A stretch of DNA of 64,000 nucleotides from Dysgonomonas mossii. GTDB lineage: Bacteria; Bacteroidota; Bacteroidia; Bacteroidales; Dysgonomonadaceae. Under the pieces are notes generated by a model, which worked only from the letters and a program-made list of their open reading frames with translations, did not search any database and was not told where the DNA came from. Of this stretch, positions 44,573 to 52,876 are shown piece after piece. The stretch covers positions 868,001 to 932,000 of the forward strand of contig NZ_SPPK01000002.1 in the NCBI RefSeq assembly GCF_004569505.1, in the 5' to 3' direction. A program made the position numbers and the translations under genes. Each line of letters begins with the position of its first letter. The stretch's first letter is position 1.

Positions 44573-45892
44573 ATGCATTTAATAATACGAAATGTTGGTC
44601 CAATTAAGAATGTTGATATTAATTTGAATAAAATAAACATTATTATTGGACCTCAAAGCAGTGGAAAAAGTACTATAAATAAAATAGCATGTTATTTATC
44701 ATGGGTTGAAAAGAAAATATGTGTTGATCAATCTTTTGATTTTTTTTACTCACAAAATGTTTTTCTACAAAATTTAGAGGTTTTTCATAATCTAGAAGAT
44801 TATGTAAATGAAAAGAGCTATATAAAGTATGTTAGTGATGTTTTATCAATTGAATTTAATGCATCTGAGAGTTCAATTCCTAAATTCTCATGGAACAATA
44901 GATATGAGTATAAACGTCCAAAAATTTCATATATTCCAGCAGAGAGAAATGTGGTATCTGTTATTCCGAATTGGATTGAAGTAACCTTGCCAAAGAATAA
45001 TATAAAAAATTATATGACAGATTGGAATGAAGCTAGATATATATATGATAAAGAGCATCCTTTGTTTATAGAAAGTTTAGATATTGAATACTATTATGAT
45101 AATGATTTGAAGAATGACTTCATAACCATTTTAGAGGATAATGATAAAAAGAAAATAAAATTAACAACAGCCTCTAGTGGAACTCAGTCTTTAATCCCTA
45201 TTTATGTTCTGATTGGCTACTTTCTAAAAACAATCAATAACACAGAAGAACTAGGAAGTATAAAAGAAGACTCTGCCAATAAGGAGCTAGAGTCTAAATT
45301 GACAAATTATCTTATTGATAAAGAAGTTGGAAATTCAGTGGATACTTGGATAAGAAAAATAGACGAATTCATTAAACAAGTTGAATCACTATCTGAGGAA
45401 GCAAATCTAAAGAAGAAAAACTCGAAGTTAAAAAAGATCATAAAAAGTCCTATAGGTAAATTTGTGTCGGAAGCTAGTGAGTTAAGAAATAACTATCTAA
45501 AGAACAATCATCTAAAATTATTTTTAGAAGAGCCAGAGAGTAATTTATTCCCATCTACTCAACAACAACTCCTTTATTATCTAGTTGAGCAATCAAATAC
45601 AATTGAAGATTCAATATTAATGATCACAACCCATAGTCCATTTATTCTATATGCATTAAATAATTGTATTTTAGGGGGACAATTAAAAGATATAACTACA
45701 AAGAATAAATCTTTCCATAGCTATAAATCTTGGATAGATCCAGACAAAGTTTCAATATGGGAGATATATGACGGTCAATTAAAGGATATAAAAGACTCTG
45801 AACAAAAAGTCATTGGACAACATTACTTTAATGATATAATGGGGGATACGTTGAAAGAGTATAGCAATATTCTCAAGTGTTTTAAAAAATGA
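44573..45892 (+). CDS. AAA15/OLD-type ATPase, candidate defence component
   Basis: 439 residues of the ABC-like AAA ATPase type found in OLD, PtuA and AriA proteins. Walker A GPQSSGKS at 26-33, signature-like SSGTQS at about 201, a coiled-coil insertion (about 245-300), Walker B LFLEEPES at 316-323 and the switch histidine His354 in MITTHSPF. No TOPRIM nuclease domain follows, so the effector must be separate. The stop codon overlaps the next start as ATGA, a mark of coupled translation and physical partnership. The layout resembles two-gene defence systems such as PARIS, Septu or AbiL, but the partner differs from theirs. Confidence 0.85.
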   Translation: MHLIIRNVGPIKNVDINLNKINIIIGPQSSGKSTINKIACYLSWVEKKICVDQSFDFFYSQNVFLQNLEVFHNLEDYVNEKSYIKYVSDVLSIEFNASESSIPKFSWNNRYEYKRPKISYIPAERNVVSVIPNWIEVTLPKNNIKNYMTDWNEARYIYDKEHPLFIESLDIEYYYDNDLKNDFITILEDNDKKKIKLTTASSGTQSLIPIYVLIGYFLKTINNTEELGSIKEDSANKELESKLTNYLIDKEVGNSVDTWIRKIDEFIKQVESLSEEANLKKKNSKLKKIIKSPIGKFVSEASELRNNYLKNNHLKLFLEEPESNLFPSTQQQLLYYLVEQSNTIEDSILMITTHSPFILYALNNCILGGQLKDITTKNKSFHSYKSWIDPDKVSIWEIYDGQLKDIKDSEQKVIGQHYFNDIMGDTLKEYSNILKCFKK

Positions 45893-46497
45893 AGACTAAG
45901 ATAGAACGATTACTTTACGGTGGAAGAAATCCAGCTTCGAAATGTCATATTGTTAATATTATTGATACAGAGTATATTTATATTGCAGATTATGCAAACT
46001 ATAATAATGGCAATGTAATTATTACTTCTAATAAACCAGAGATATCTGCAGTTACTCTAGACAATAGTTTATCAAGAATAGAAGTTTACTATGATGCATT
46101 TCTGAATAATGCTTTTAAGATTAGTCGATCTAAATGTGAATCTCAATGTGAATGTGTTTTATTCCCTTCTGAGATGAAAGAAGAAAACTGGATATTATTT
46201 ATTGAAACAAAATATACAGATAATAGAAACAATGCTCTACGATATCCTTTACAAGCAACAGATCAGATAGGAAAGACAGCCCTATTTTTTAGAAACAAAG
46301 GAATAATAAGTTCTGATAAAATAGTTATAGGAATAATAAGTTTTCCCAAAATAGCGGGTCCTTTTGATAATATGTATTGGACTACAGATAGTTCAGCTCT
46401 TTTAAAAAAAACAGAGTATGCTAGAGTACATAATATACATATTGAAATAAGTAATACAGTAACATTAGAATCTCCTCATGAATTAACTATCCCATAA
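45889..46497 (+). CDS. Partner of the AAA15-type ATPase, possible PD-(D/E)XK nuclease
   Basis: 202 residues, translated from an ATG that overlaps the ATPase stop by 4 bases. It opens KIERLLYGGRNPASKCHIVN, which I do not recognise. The segment WILFIETKYTD has a strand followed by E-x-K, and LQATDQIGKTALFF downstream resembles the Q-containing helix of PD-(D/E)XK folds; upstream acids (SEMKEEN) could complete the site. No TOPRIM, HNH or HEPN motif was seen. A nuclease effector switched by the ATPase is a reasonable but unproven reading. Confidence 0.7.
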   Translation: MKTKIERLLYGGRNPASKCHIVNIIDTEYIYIADYANYNNGNVIITSNKPEISAVTLDNSLSRIEVYYDAFLNNAFKISRSKCESQCECVLFPSEMKEENWILFIETKYTDNRNNALRYPLQATDQIGKTALFFRNKGIISSDKIVIGIISFPKIAGPFDNMYWTTDSSALLKKTEYARVHNIHIEISNTVTLESPHELTIP

Positions 46498-47195
46498 TTT
46501 TATCTAAAAAAAACAAAATAAATGCTTTTTCCTTATTTATATAATATGTGTATATTTTATACCTGATAAAATTCCATCTCTCCTAAATAGAAAATAATCT
46601 CATATACATAAACACCACTTTAGCGCCCCAAAAGACCCCCGCAAAGTTCGATAAGAAAAAGAATGCTTTAAAAACATACAACGGTACTGTAAAAAACAAT
46701 CGGAGTCCCAAGAAAAAATCTATTCCCGTGAAAACCGATTTAATTAAAGTTCAATATATAATTTATTGATTATACATTTAATCAGATTGTTTTACCGATA
46801 AAGCAGTATGAAAATAAATACTTCTTTTTCAAAAATTCTCAATCCAACTATTTGTAACTGAAACGCTTTTATTTAACTTTGTCCCAACTCCTATTTATCA
46901 AAGTGTTGATATTGGAGAGACATATTAGTGAAAGCATAAAAGCATTATTCTTGATTTGAAAATCTCGACAATTTTTAGCCATCAGGGAATAATAGCAACT
47001 CGCTTTCATGTCATTTGGAATGTATAAACCTATTTGGTATTATATAAGATAATGGCATGAGGCGGTTGTCTATTTATCTTGAATGGCAGGGAGTCGAGAC
47101 CCTTCAAATCAGGTATTTGGCAATCGTTCTCATGCTTTTTATTTTATTTAATCGTCTTTTAAGAGGACAGAAAGACATAAACAAATTTATTTACT
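46498..47195. other. Gene-free stretch with a decayed-looking frame
   Basis: 698 bases. A basic open frame without start codon runs from 46587 to about 46767 (KTPAKFDKKKNALKTYNGTV and onward), perhaps a gene remnant. A TAACTTTG promoter-like box is at 46874-46881 on the plus strand. Otherwise nothing recognisable. Confidence 0.35.
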
Positions 47196-47390
47196 ATGGG
47201 AGAAAAAAAGACAAACCTACCTCTTACTATTATTGGAGCTATTGCAGTTCCATTGATTCTATTATTCGTGGTTATTGATATTGCCAATGATTTAAGAAAC
47301 AGTAACCCTTATGGCAATAGTGTAATGTTCGCTTGGATAATTTACATTATTGTAATTGCAGTATTTGAATATTATTGGCTAAACAGATAA
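47196..47390 (+). CDS. Small two-helix membrane protein
   Basis: 64 residues. Two hydrophobic segments (LTIIGAIAVPLILLFVVIDI and MFAWIIYIIVIAVFEYYWL) are joined by a short polar loop. No family recognised. It is followed after 20 bases by a lipoprotein gene. A competing frame at 47057-47278 has no comparable character. Confidence 0.5.
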   Translation: MGEKKTNLPLTIIGAIAVPLILLFVVIDIANDLRNSNPYGNSVMFAWIIYIIVIAVFEYYWLNR

Positions 47391-47410
47391 CAACTAATTT
47401 ATTAAAAGAA

Positions 47411-47809
47411 ATGAAACAGATTAAATTTATTACGGTATTACTCCTATTCGCAACTATGGTATTTAATATTACAGCTTGCAGCAGTGATAATGAAGACGGC
47501 ACAAAAGAGGATAATTCAATTATAGGCAAATGGAAAGTAATGGGAGAAGGGCATACTGATACATATGAAATAATTGAGTATAAATCTAATGGGACGTTTG
47601 AGTATTTCTATACAAAAGATAGTTATAGTGAAACAGGTAAATATAAAATAGAATCGGATAAATTATATCTAATCTGGGATGAAGATGATGTTCAAGATTG
47701 GGATATTTATAAAATACATGAATTAAACTCGATTAGTTTAATTATAGAAGGATATGACATTAAGGGAAATTTAAAGGGGTATAATGAAAGCTTCCAGAGA
47801 ATAAAATAA
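47411..47809 (+). CDS. Small lipoprotein, lipocalin-like
   Basis: 132 residues from the ATG at 47411; an upstream in-frame ATG at 47375 would precede the signal peptide. The signal FITVLLLFATMVFNITAC ends at a lipobox cysteine. The mature part has IIGKWKVMGEG and short repeated strands (GTFEYFYTKD, GKYKIESDKLYLIW), the pattern of small lipocalin-like proteins common in Bacteroidetes. Function unknown. Ends at a terminator. Confidence 0.75.
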   Translation: MKQIKFITVLLLFATMVFNITACSSDNEDGTKEDNSIIGKWKVMGEGHTDTYEIIEYKSNGTFEYFYTKDSYSETGKYKIESDKLYLIWDEDDVQDWDIYKIHELNSISLIIEGYDIKGNLKGYNESFQRIK

Positions 47810-47821
47810 TAAGGTTGTAAC

Positions 47822-47851
47822 AACGGTAAGCATGAAATATTGTTTACCGTT
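47822..47851 (+). terminator. Terminator of the lipoprotein gene
   Basis: 8-bp inverted repeat AACGGTAA / TTACCGTT with a 14-base loop, followed by TTTAGTTT, 12 bases past the stop. Confidence 0.65.
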
Positions 47852-47892
47852 TTAGTTTAGAAATAATTAAAATTAGTATTAATCAAGTAACT

Positions 47893-47914
47893 TGTGTAAA
47901 CCAGTGTGTAAACC
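47893..47914 (+). repeat. Right pair of TGTGTAAACC sites
   Basis: TGTGTAAACC at 47893-47902 and 47905-47914, separated by AG. Same sequence, spacing and orientation as the pair at 35563-35584, and about 120 bases from the attachment repeat. Confidence 0.65.
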
Positions 47915-47970
47915 GAGTATAATGAAAGATAGAATAATATTCGAAATAAGAGGTTGAATAACACGCAAAA

Positions 47971-48086
47971 CGGTGGTGTATAGCTCAGTTGGAGCATTGA
48001 AAGCGAAGGCTTGCCGAGCTTTTAATGCAGGATAGAGCAAAGGACTGAAAATCCTTGTGTCCCCGGTTCGATTCCTGGTGGCACCA
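47971..48086 (+). pseudogene. tRNA-like gene interrupted by a 40-bp insertion
   Basis: Begins with a tRNA 5' part (GGTGTATAGCTCAGTTGG, imperfect acceptor), preceded by ACACGCAAAACGGT, the leader also found before the intact tRNA-Phe. It is then interrupted in the D loop at 47993-48032 and continues with the exact tRNA-Phe 3' part from 48033. The 5' acceptor strand does not match the Phe 3' strand well and looks somewhat like tRNA-His. No promoter box precedes it. It is not expected to make a normal tRNA. Confidence 0.75.
47993..48032 (+). repeat. 40-bp hairpin-forming insertion in the tRNA-like copy
   Basis: Contains GCATTGAAAGC and GCTTTTAATGC, an 11-bp stem with one G-T pair, around a 13-base loop GAAGGCTTGCCGA. 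Found once in the window. Confidence 0.6.
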
Positions 48087-48087
48087 C
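48033..48087 (+). repeat. Right attachment repeat (55 bp)
   Basis: Exact copy of 35414-35468. It marks the right boundary of the integrative element. Confidence 0.88.
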
Positions 48088-48090
48088 GTT

Positions 48091-48125
48091 AAAAAAGACA
48101 GTTACAATTTGTAGCTGTCTTTTTT
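48091..48125 (+). terminator. Chromosomal terminator after the right attachment repeat
   Basis: 11-bp inverted repeat AAAAAAGACAG / CTGTCTTTTTT right after the repeat. It was probably the original terminator of the tRNA gene before integration. Confidence 0.75.
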
Positions 48126-48354
48126 TATTGTCAAAAAGGTGTTTTTTTAAGGGTGTAAGTTAAACCAACAATAGGATGACAGACGACAGAAAGTACCGTA
48201 TGTTTGTTCTCAGAGATTTTTTTAGTGCAAGGATATGAATTTCTGGATTATTAGAGTTAAGCTACGAGTAATTTGTTGTAAAAATAAAATAATAGTTTTC
48301 CTCAGATAAAATAGATTAGTATTTTTACATATTACTCTATTAATAATTTGGACT

Positions 48355-49230
48355 ATGAGGAAAGTTATTATTATGTTTTTACTGTGCTCATCCTTTAACT
48401 ATTCATATTCTCAGTTTAATATATTGGAAGAAGCATACAAAAAAAAGTCAGAAAAGAAGCTTGAAGATTTCTTGGATCATTGGCGAAAAGATATTTTGCC
48501 AATTTCAGATAAAGAATATCAAGCCTTATTGACTACAGAGAAAGCTGTATATGATGTGTTTTATGCTTTTTATAATCCAATAGACTTGCAAAGAATTGGA
48601 AGTTCTGAGTGGGGAGATACTATATATCAGAACACAAAATATATAATCATTCAGCATAATCTTCAGTATAGAGTTCAAAATAAAGTATTTTATACTGAAG
48701 ACGAGAAAATAATAATTTACAAAAAGCTATTGAAAAAGGAAGGACAAGATGGTATTGACAGTTTAAATCTACAAAAGATACCTGCTTTTGCAGAAGAAAG
48801 ATTAATGAAAGAATTATTAGACAAAGATATCATAAGCACTGATACTATTACTAATTTTAGACCGAATATTTCTTTTAGAGGTAAAGAAGTTGTATATCTA
48901 AGTCCTTCATACAATATAGAATTAACAACGTTTTTAGGCACTCGTATTAAGAAGAATAAAGAAGCTCTTAATTATTTATATTATTTGTCGGACAAAGAGG
49001 TAGCTAAAAGACAATGTTTTCTTGAAAAAAAGATAAAAATATGGAGAGGACACTGGGGAGCATATTGGCAGCTTTTGACATACCCACAAGTGTATACTAT
49101 AGTCTTTGATAAAGAAATGAACTATGCTAAATTATTCTTTAGACTTGTTTATCAAGGAGGAGAGGCTTATCTGAAAAAAGAGAATGGTAGATGGAATCTA
49201 ATATCTTCTAAATTAACATGGATAGAATAA
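48355..49230 (+). CDS. Exported protein of unknown function
   Basis: 291 residues with a short signal peptide (VIIMFLLCSSFNYSYSQ). The mature part is helical and charged in the first half (KKKSEKKLEDFLDHWRKD) and beta-rich at the end, with VYTIVFDKEMNYAKLFFRLV then GGEAYLKKENGRWNL. No known motif. It lies just outside the right end of the element and is followed by a convergent DUF389 gene. Confidence 0.75.
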   Translation: MRKVIIMFLLCSSFNYSYSQFNILEEAYKKKSEKKLEDFLDHWRKDILPISDKEYQALLTTEKAVYDVFYAFYNPIDLQRIGSSEWGDTIYQNTKYIIIQHNLQYRVQNKVFYTEDEKIIIYKKLLKKEGQDGIDSLNLQKIPAFAEERLMKELLDKDIISTDTITNFRPNISFRGKEVVYLSPSYNIELTTFLGTRIKKNKEALNYLYYLSDKEVAKRQCFLEKKIKIWRGHWGAYWQLLTYPQVYTIVFDKEMNYAKLFFRLVYQGGEAYLKKENGRWNLISSKLTWIE

Positions 49231-49314
49231 TAATAGCGATAGATACTTTCTATTGTATAAAAATATAGATAATATTGAAAACCAATATAATCTAGAAAAT
49301 AATATAATTAATGA

Positions 49315-50658
49315 CTACCTCCCTATGTCAAAATACACCTTGACCTCTTTTTTATTTAATCTTTTCATTAGCCAATTCTTTATCTTTTCCTGTTCATTTT
49401 TCGAAAGGGTGTTCTTCGATGTAATCGTAAATATACCTGTTTTTTCGCGAGATAAAGTATCGCTTTGTTGATAAATATATGCATCAGAATATGAACAACT
49501 CTCTATCTGGGGATATAGAGGAGCCAATTCAGATAATAATTGCTTCCCTATGAAATATTGATTCTGTACACTATCTATTTTGTGTCTATAGCTAGTGACT
49601 TCCAAATTAAGAAGGGCTATTTGTTGTCTTAACCTTTCTTCTTCCGATTGTGCTTTTAAGCGATCTTTAGCCATGTCATTATCTATAGCCAGTCCTTGCT
49701 CAATTGTTATTTTAGCATCAATTAAAGAGAATAAATTAGCCTGATCAATAATTGCTTTTTTATCATCTTCCGTCAATGATGATCCGCCATATACTAAATT
49801 AATTTCTTTTTTATTGGCACTAATCTCATTGTTGAGCAGGTAATTTCCTTTATATATTCCAACGTAACGTGTATATTTTTCTGCATTTGCCCTGAATTTC
49901 TCATTCTGAGACATGCGATAGCCTAAATAGATGCTAGGTAATATGATTATGATTAGAATGATAGATAATGCTTGATTAATACGCTTCTTTTTAGTTTCAC
50001 TTATATTGATATCTCTGATTGGAAATTTCAGCATTTGAGAAATCAAAACCGAAGCATAAGCAATACAGACAGTATTGATGGTAAATAAATAAAACGCTCC
50101 GTAGAAGAAAGAGAACTGAAAAGTTGCCAAACCATATCCTGCTGTGCACAGAGGAGGCATCAAGGCTGTTGCAATAGCTACGCCGGGTATGACATTTCCT
50201 TTTTGCTTACTGCTGATTGCGATTATACCTGCAAATCCACCAAATAGAGCAATCAGCACATCGTAAATAGTCGGGCTGGTACGAGCTAGCAATTCGGAGT
50301 GGGCTGTATGAACAGGTGTAATCGTAAAATATATAGTTGAGGCTATTATACTCGCTAATACTGCAAATCCAAAGTTTTTTAAAGACTGGCGAAGCAGGCC
50401 AAAGTCGTGAATAGCGATACTATAGCCCATTCCGTTAATCGGCCCCATCAATGGAGAAATAAGCATGGCACCTATTATTACTGCCGTTGAATTGGTGTTA
50501 AGCCCCACTGATGCTATAATAATAGCACAAACTAATATCCAGATGTTGGTTCCCTTAAAAGAAATTCCTTGTGTTATGGAATTGTGTATTTCTTCAAAAT
50601 CTTCTGTCTGCTTTTGTAAGCTGACATAGGTAAGTATCTTTCTAATTGAATTGTACAT
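49315..50658 (-). CDS. DUF389 membrane protein
   Basis: 447 residues. The N-terminal two thirds holds about six transmembrane helices with the family pattern NSTAVIIGAMLISPLMGPI and GVAIATALMPPLCTAGY. After residue 215 one more helix leads into a soluble domain with a coiled coil (about 310-350) and a C-terminal beta region ending KEVKVYFDIG. DUF389 proteins are integral membrane proteins of unknown biochemical role. Monocistronic. Confidence 0.9.
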   Translation of the reverse strand: MYNSIRKILTYVSLQKQTEDFEEIHNSITQGISFKGTNIWILVCAIIIASVGLNTNSTAVIIGAMLISPLMGPINGMGYSIAIHDFGLLRQSLKNFGFAVLASIIASTIYFTITPVHTAHSELLARTSPTIYDVLIALFGGFAGIIAISSKQKGNVIPGVAIATALMPPLCTAGYGLATFQFSFFYGAFYLFTINTVCIAYASVLISQMLKFPIRDINISETKKKRINQALSIILIIIILPSIYLGYRMSQNEKFRANAEKYTRYVGIYKGNYLLNNEISANKKEINLVYGGSSLTEDDKKAIIDQANLFSLIDAKITIEQGLAIDNDMAKDRLKAQSEEERLRQQIALLNLEVTSYRHKIDSVQNQYFIGKQLLSELAPLYPQIESCSYSDAYIYQQSDTLSREKTGIFTITSKNTLSKNEQEKIKNWLMKRLNKKEVKVYFDIGR

Positions 50659-50804
50659 AATGCATATTATTAGATTTTACTTCTTGTCACCCTATTTTAT
50701 TTTTACCGAAAAGATACTTCTTTTTTGATTAATTATATATTTTTTTACCCTAATTTTTTATTGCGGCTTTCTATTCTTTATTTATTACAAAGAATTAAAT
50801 ATCA

Positions 50805-50847
50805 GTCCCGATGACATTTTTCTTTTGAGAGAAATTGCCATCGGGAC
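50805..50847 (-). terminator. Terminator of the metallophosphoesterase gene
   Basis: Perfect 9-bp inverted repeat GTCCCGATG / CATCGGGAC about 25 bases beyond the stop at 50872. The tail is not strongly T-rich, so confidence is moderate. Confidence 0.5.
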
Positions 50848-50871
50848 AATAGAACTTTAAGATCGAGGATA

Positions 50872-52242
50872 TTATAAATCTATTTCTTTTTTCTCATTTA
50901 AGACATGCTTTCCATAACGATATTGGTACAATCCCACTTCTATTTTTGTTTTGTCAGATTTCACAGGAGCAATCACTATAAAGTTCATCTTTTTCGCATC
51001 TTGGTCAATCACTTCGTTTTTGTCTCGGGTCTTTTGGTCTTCCCATGTTCCCGAGTTTGCATATATACAAGGTTGCTTGTCCAGATTAGTATAGGATTTT
51101 ATCATCGGGATATGAGTGTGTCCAAAGATGACAATACGAACGTTAGATAGAGCATTCCTAAAATACTGCACATCTGCTTGCTTGTCGATAAATTCTGTTC
51201 TCAGACTACCTACTATTGCTTCGTTGATATCTGTCATAACAATAGCATTGTTGTATTTTAATCGACGATTCCAATTGGTTTGTGTAAACAAGTTATTGTA
51301 TAACTTCATTTGGATACTTCCATCAGTTGTGCTGTTATATGGCAGAATGTCGTTTATCGAATAAGTCTTTGTGTAGTTACCTACATTTGTTTCAATAATG
51401 GGGTCACTGAAATTGTCCTTCACATAAATAAGTCCTTCCATTACTTCCTTCCACAGGTTATAATAAATGAATTTACTTTCTTGTTCGGCATTACCTGGGT
51501 TATTTTGTACTACTTCAGGAACTTTGGTTGCTGCTTCCGGAGTAGTGGGGTCAGTAAACGAGTTAGCTGCAATACGAGCAAAGAAATAACCCGGAGGTAA
51601 AGTTGCACCCGGAGCTTCGCTCTCATTCGCATTTGGTGTTATCGCATTAAAGAAATCGTACCGATGGCTGTGCTCTATCGCTATCTGAGGATAACCTTCG
51701 GGATGATAAGTTCCTATTCCATATTTAGCTCCTGCATCGCGAGCTTGGTTCACTCCCGGCATTGCAATATCGATATTTTCTGCCGTGAATCCCATGTCGT
51801 GATTACCCGGAATATAGGTGAGTTTTATCTTACCATCTTTAATTATTCCGTTCAAAATATCAAAAACATTCTTATTTGCTGCTACAGACTTTCTTATAAA
51901 GTCGGCCTGCGAACCACCACCATAAGGATTTACACGTGTAGGAATATACCATTCGTCCAGTATATCGCCATTAAGAACAAGTTCTTTGATAGTCGTTGAC
52001 GACCTTACTTCAGTTAAGAATTCTTCTAAACGTTTGAGGTGTTTCACATTTTCTGAGTAAGACAAATCATTTCCTAGATGCAAGTCGCTAATAACGACAA
52101 TCTTGTTTCGTCCGTTGATATTCCCGTTGCTGATACTGTCAAATGGATTTGAGGTAATCTCTTCGTCAGTATTATTGCATGAAACCAAACTAAAGGGAAA
52201 GGTTACTGCAATAAGTAAAAGTAAATAATAAATTTTTTTCAT
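50872..52242 (-). CDS. Lipoprotein metallophosphoesterase
   Basis: 456 residues. A lipoprotein signal (YYLLLLIAVTFPFSLVSC, lipobox cysteine about residue 22) is followed by a calcineurin-like phosphoesterase fold: VISDLHLGND, LNGDILDEW, IPGNHDMGF and FGHTHIPMI give the metal ligands. A large insertion (about 175-340) separates the GNHD and GHTH blocks. It acts outside the cytoplasm on an unknown phosphoester; UDP-diacylglucosamine hydrolases share the motif order but are cytoplasmic. Confidence 0.85.
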   Translation of the reverse strand: MKKIYYLLLLIAVTFPFSLVSCNNTDEEITSNPFDSISNGNINGRNKIVVISDLHLGNDLSYSENVKHLKRLEEFLTEVRSSTTIKELVLNGDILDEWYIPTRVNPYGGGSQADFIRKSVAANKNVFDILNGIIKDGKIKLTYIPGNHDMGFTAENIDIAMPGVNQARDAGAKYGIGTYHPEGYPQIAIEHSHRYDFFNAITPNANESEAPGATLPPGYFFARIAANSFTDPTTPEAATKVPEVVQNNPGNAEQESKFIYYNLWKEVMEGLIYVKDNFSDPIIETNVGNYTKTYSINDILPYNSTTDGSIQMKLYNNLFTQTNWNRRLKYNNAIVMTDINEAIVGSLRTEFIDKQADVQYFRNALSNVRIVIFGHTHIPMIKSYTNLDKQPCIYANSGTWEDQKTRDKNEVIDQDAKKMNFIVIAPVKSDKTKIEVGLYQYRYGKHVLNEKKEIDL

Positions 52243-52876
52243 CGTATAATAAATATTAGTGATAATTTTTTTAAGCAGTTTAATTCATTCGGGTGTTTTC
52301 TAATATCGATTCTCTCTAATTTACGTATTGCTGGTATACCGAATATATGCTATTGACACGGAGTAGCAACACACAATTGGATATGCAAATCTATGCAATA
52401 TCAAAACTTGCGATGTTTCATATTTACAAAACTGCTGTCTTATATTTACAAATTTTATAGTTTAGTTTTGCTGATTTGCAATATTAAAATTCCTTAATGA
52501 GCTCTGTATTTAGATAATATTAAATCTATATTCCCTACAGGAAGCTATTTTGTGAAAATTACAGTTGAAGATATTCCCGATAACATATTTTGTGTTTTTA
52601 ACGAAATTTCTCTTTCAATATCCTATAATTATTAGTTTTGTTGGCATGAAAAGTTAAAATTAAAACTTACTTTTGCAGAAGAAAGGTCCAAAAAGTATTT
52701 TGAAGACGAGACTATTTAAATTACCAGACCTGTAATATTTCAAATTTGCTTACATTATTAAGATCTCTTTTTTACAATTAGAGTAAAAAGAAGATCTGGC
52801 TCAAAAGTGAAAAACAAGTTAAATGAATGCGACTTCATTCATATCCTTATCTTATTACATTTAATTATTACCCATA
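52243..52876. promoter_or_regulatory. Long gene-free region before the AraC gene
   Basis: 634 AT-rich bases. Two inverted repeats stand out: AGATCTCTTTTTTAC / GTAAAAAGAAGATCT (52761-52797, one bulge) and ATGAATG / CATTCAT (52823-52842), the latter 35 bases before the AraC ATG. Candidate leader structure and operator. Otherwise nothing. Confidence 0.4.

Larger units (their letters stand above)
35469..48087. mobile_element. 12.6 kb integrative element in tRNA-Phe
   Basis: Bounded by perfect 55-bp direct repeats of the tRNA-Phe 3' part, with a tyrosine recombinase gene at the left end. The predicted circular form is 12,619 bp. The cargo is very AT-rich: two helicase-like paralogues, a NERD-UvrD helicase, an AAA15-type ATPase with a coupled partner, an SSB-like candidate and small membrane/lipoproteins. 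No relaxase, coupling protein, capsid or terminase gene was seen. It may be an integrative mobilizable element, a satellite, or a stranded genomic island; the transfer mode is unknown. Confidence 0.88.

Noticed and set aside
46587..46767. Basic open frame of about 60 codons in the element
   Set aside because: No start codon, no promoter and no neighbour context; at most a gene remnant, so not listed as a CDS.
47080..47115. Minus-strand GGGTCTCGACTCCC that resembles a tRNA T arm
   Set aside because: The T-loop consensus TTCGA is broken and no D arm, anticodon arm or acceptor partner could be paired.
47057..47278. 73-codon frame overlapping the small membrane protein
   Set aside because: It overlaps the better-supported two-helix frame at 47196-47390 and has no recognisable features.
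50677..50690. TTACTTCTTGTCAC, similar to the conserved end of the GTGAC-type repeat
   Set aside because: Only one end matches, the partner GTGACA is missing and the orientation points away from the nearby gene start.
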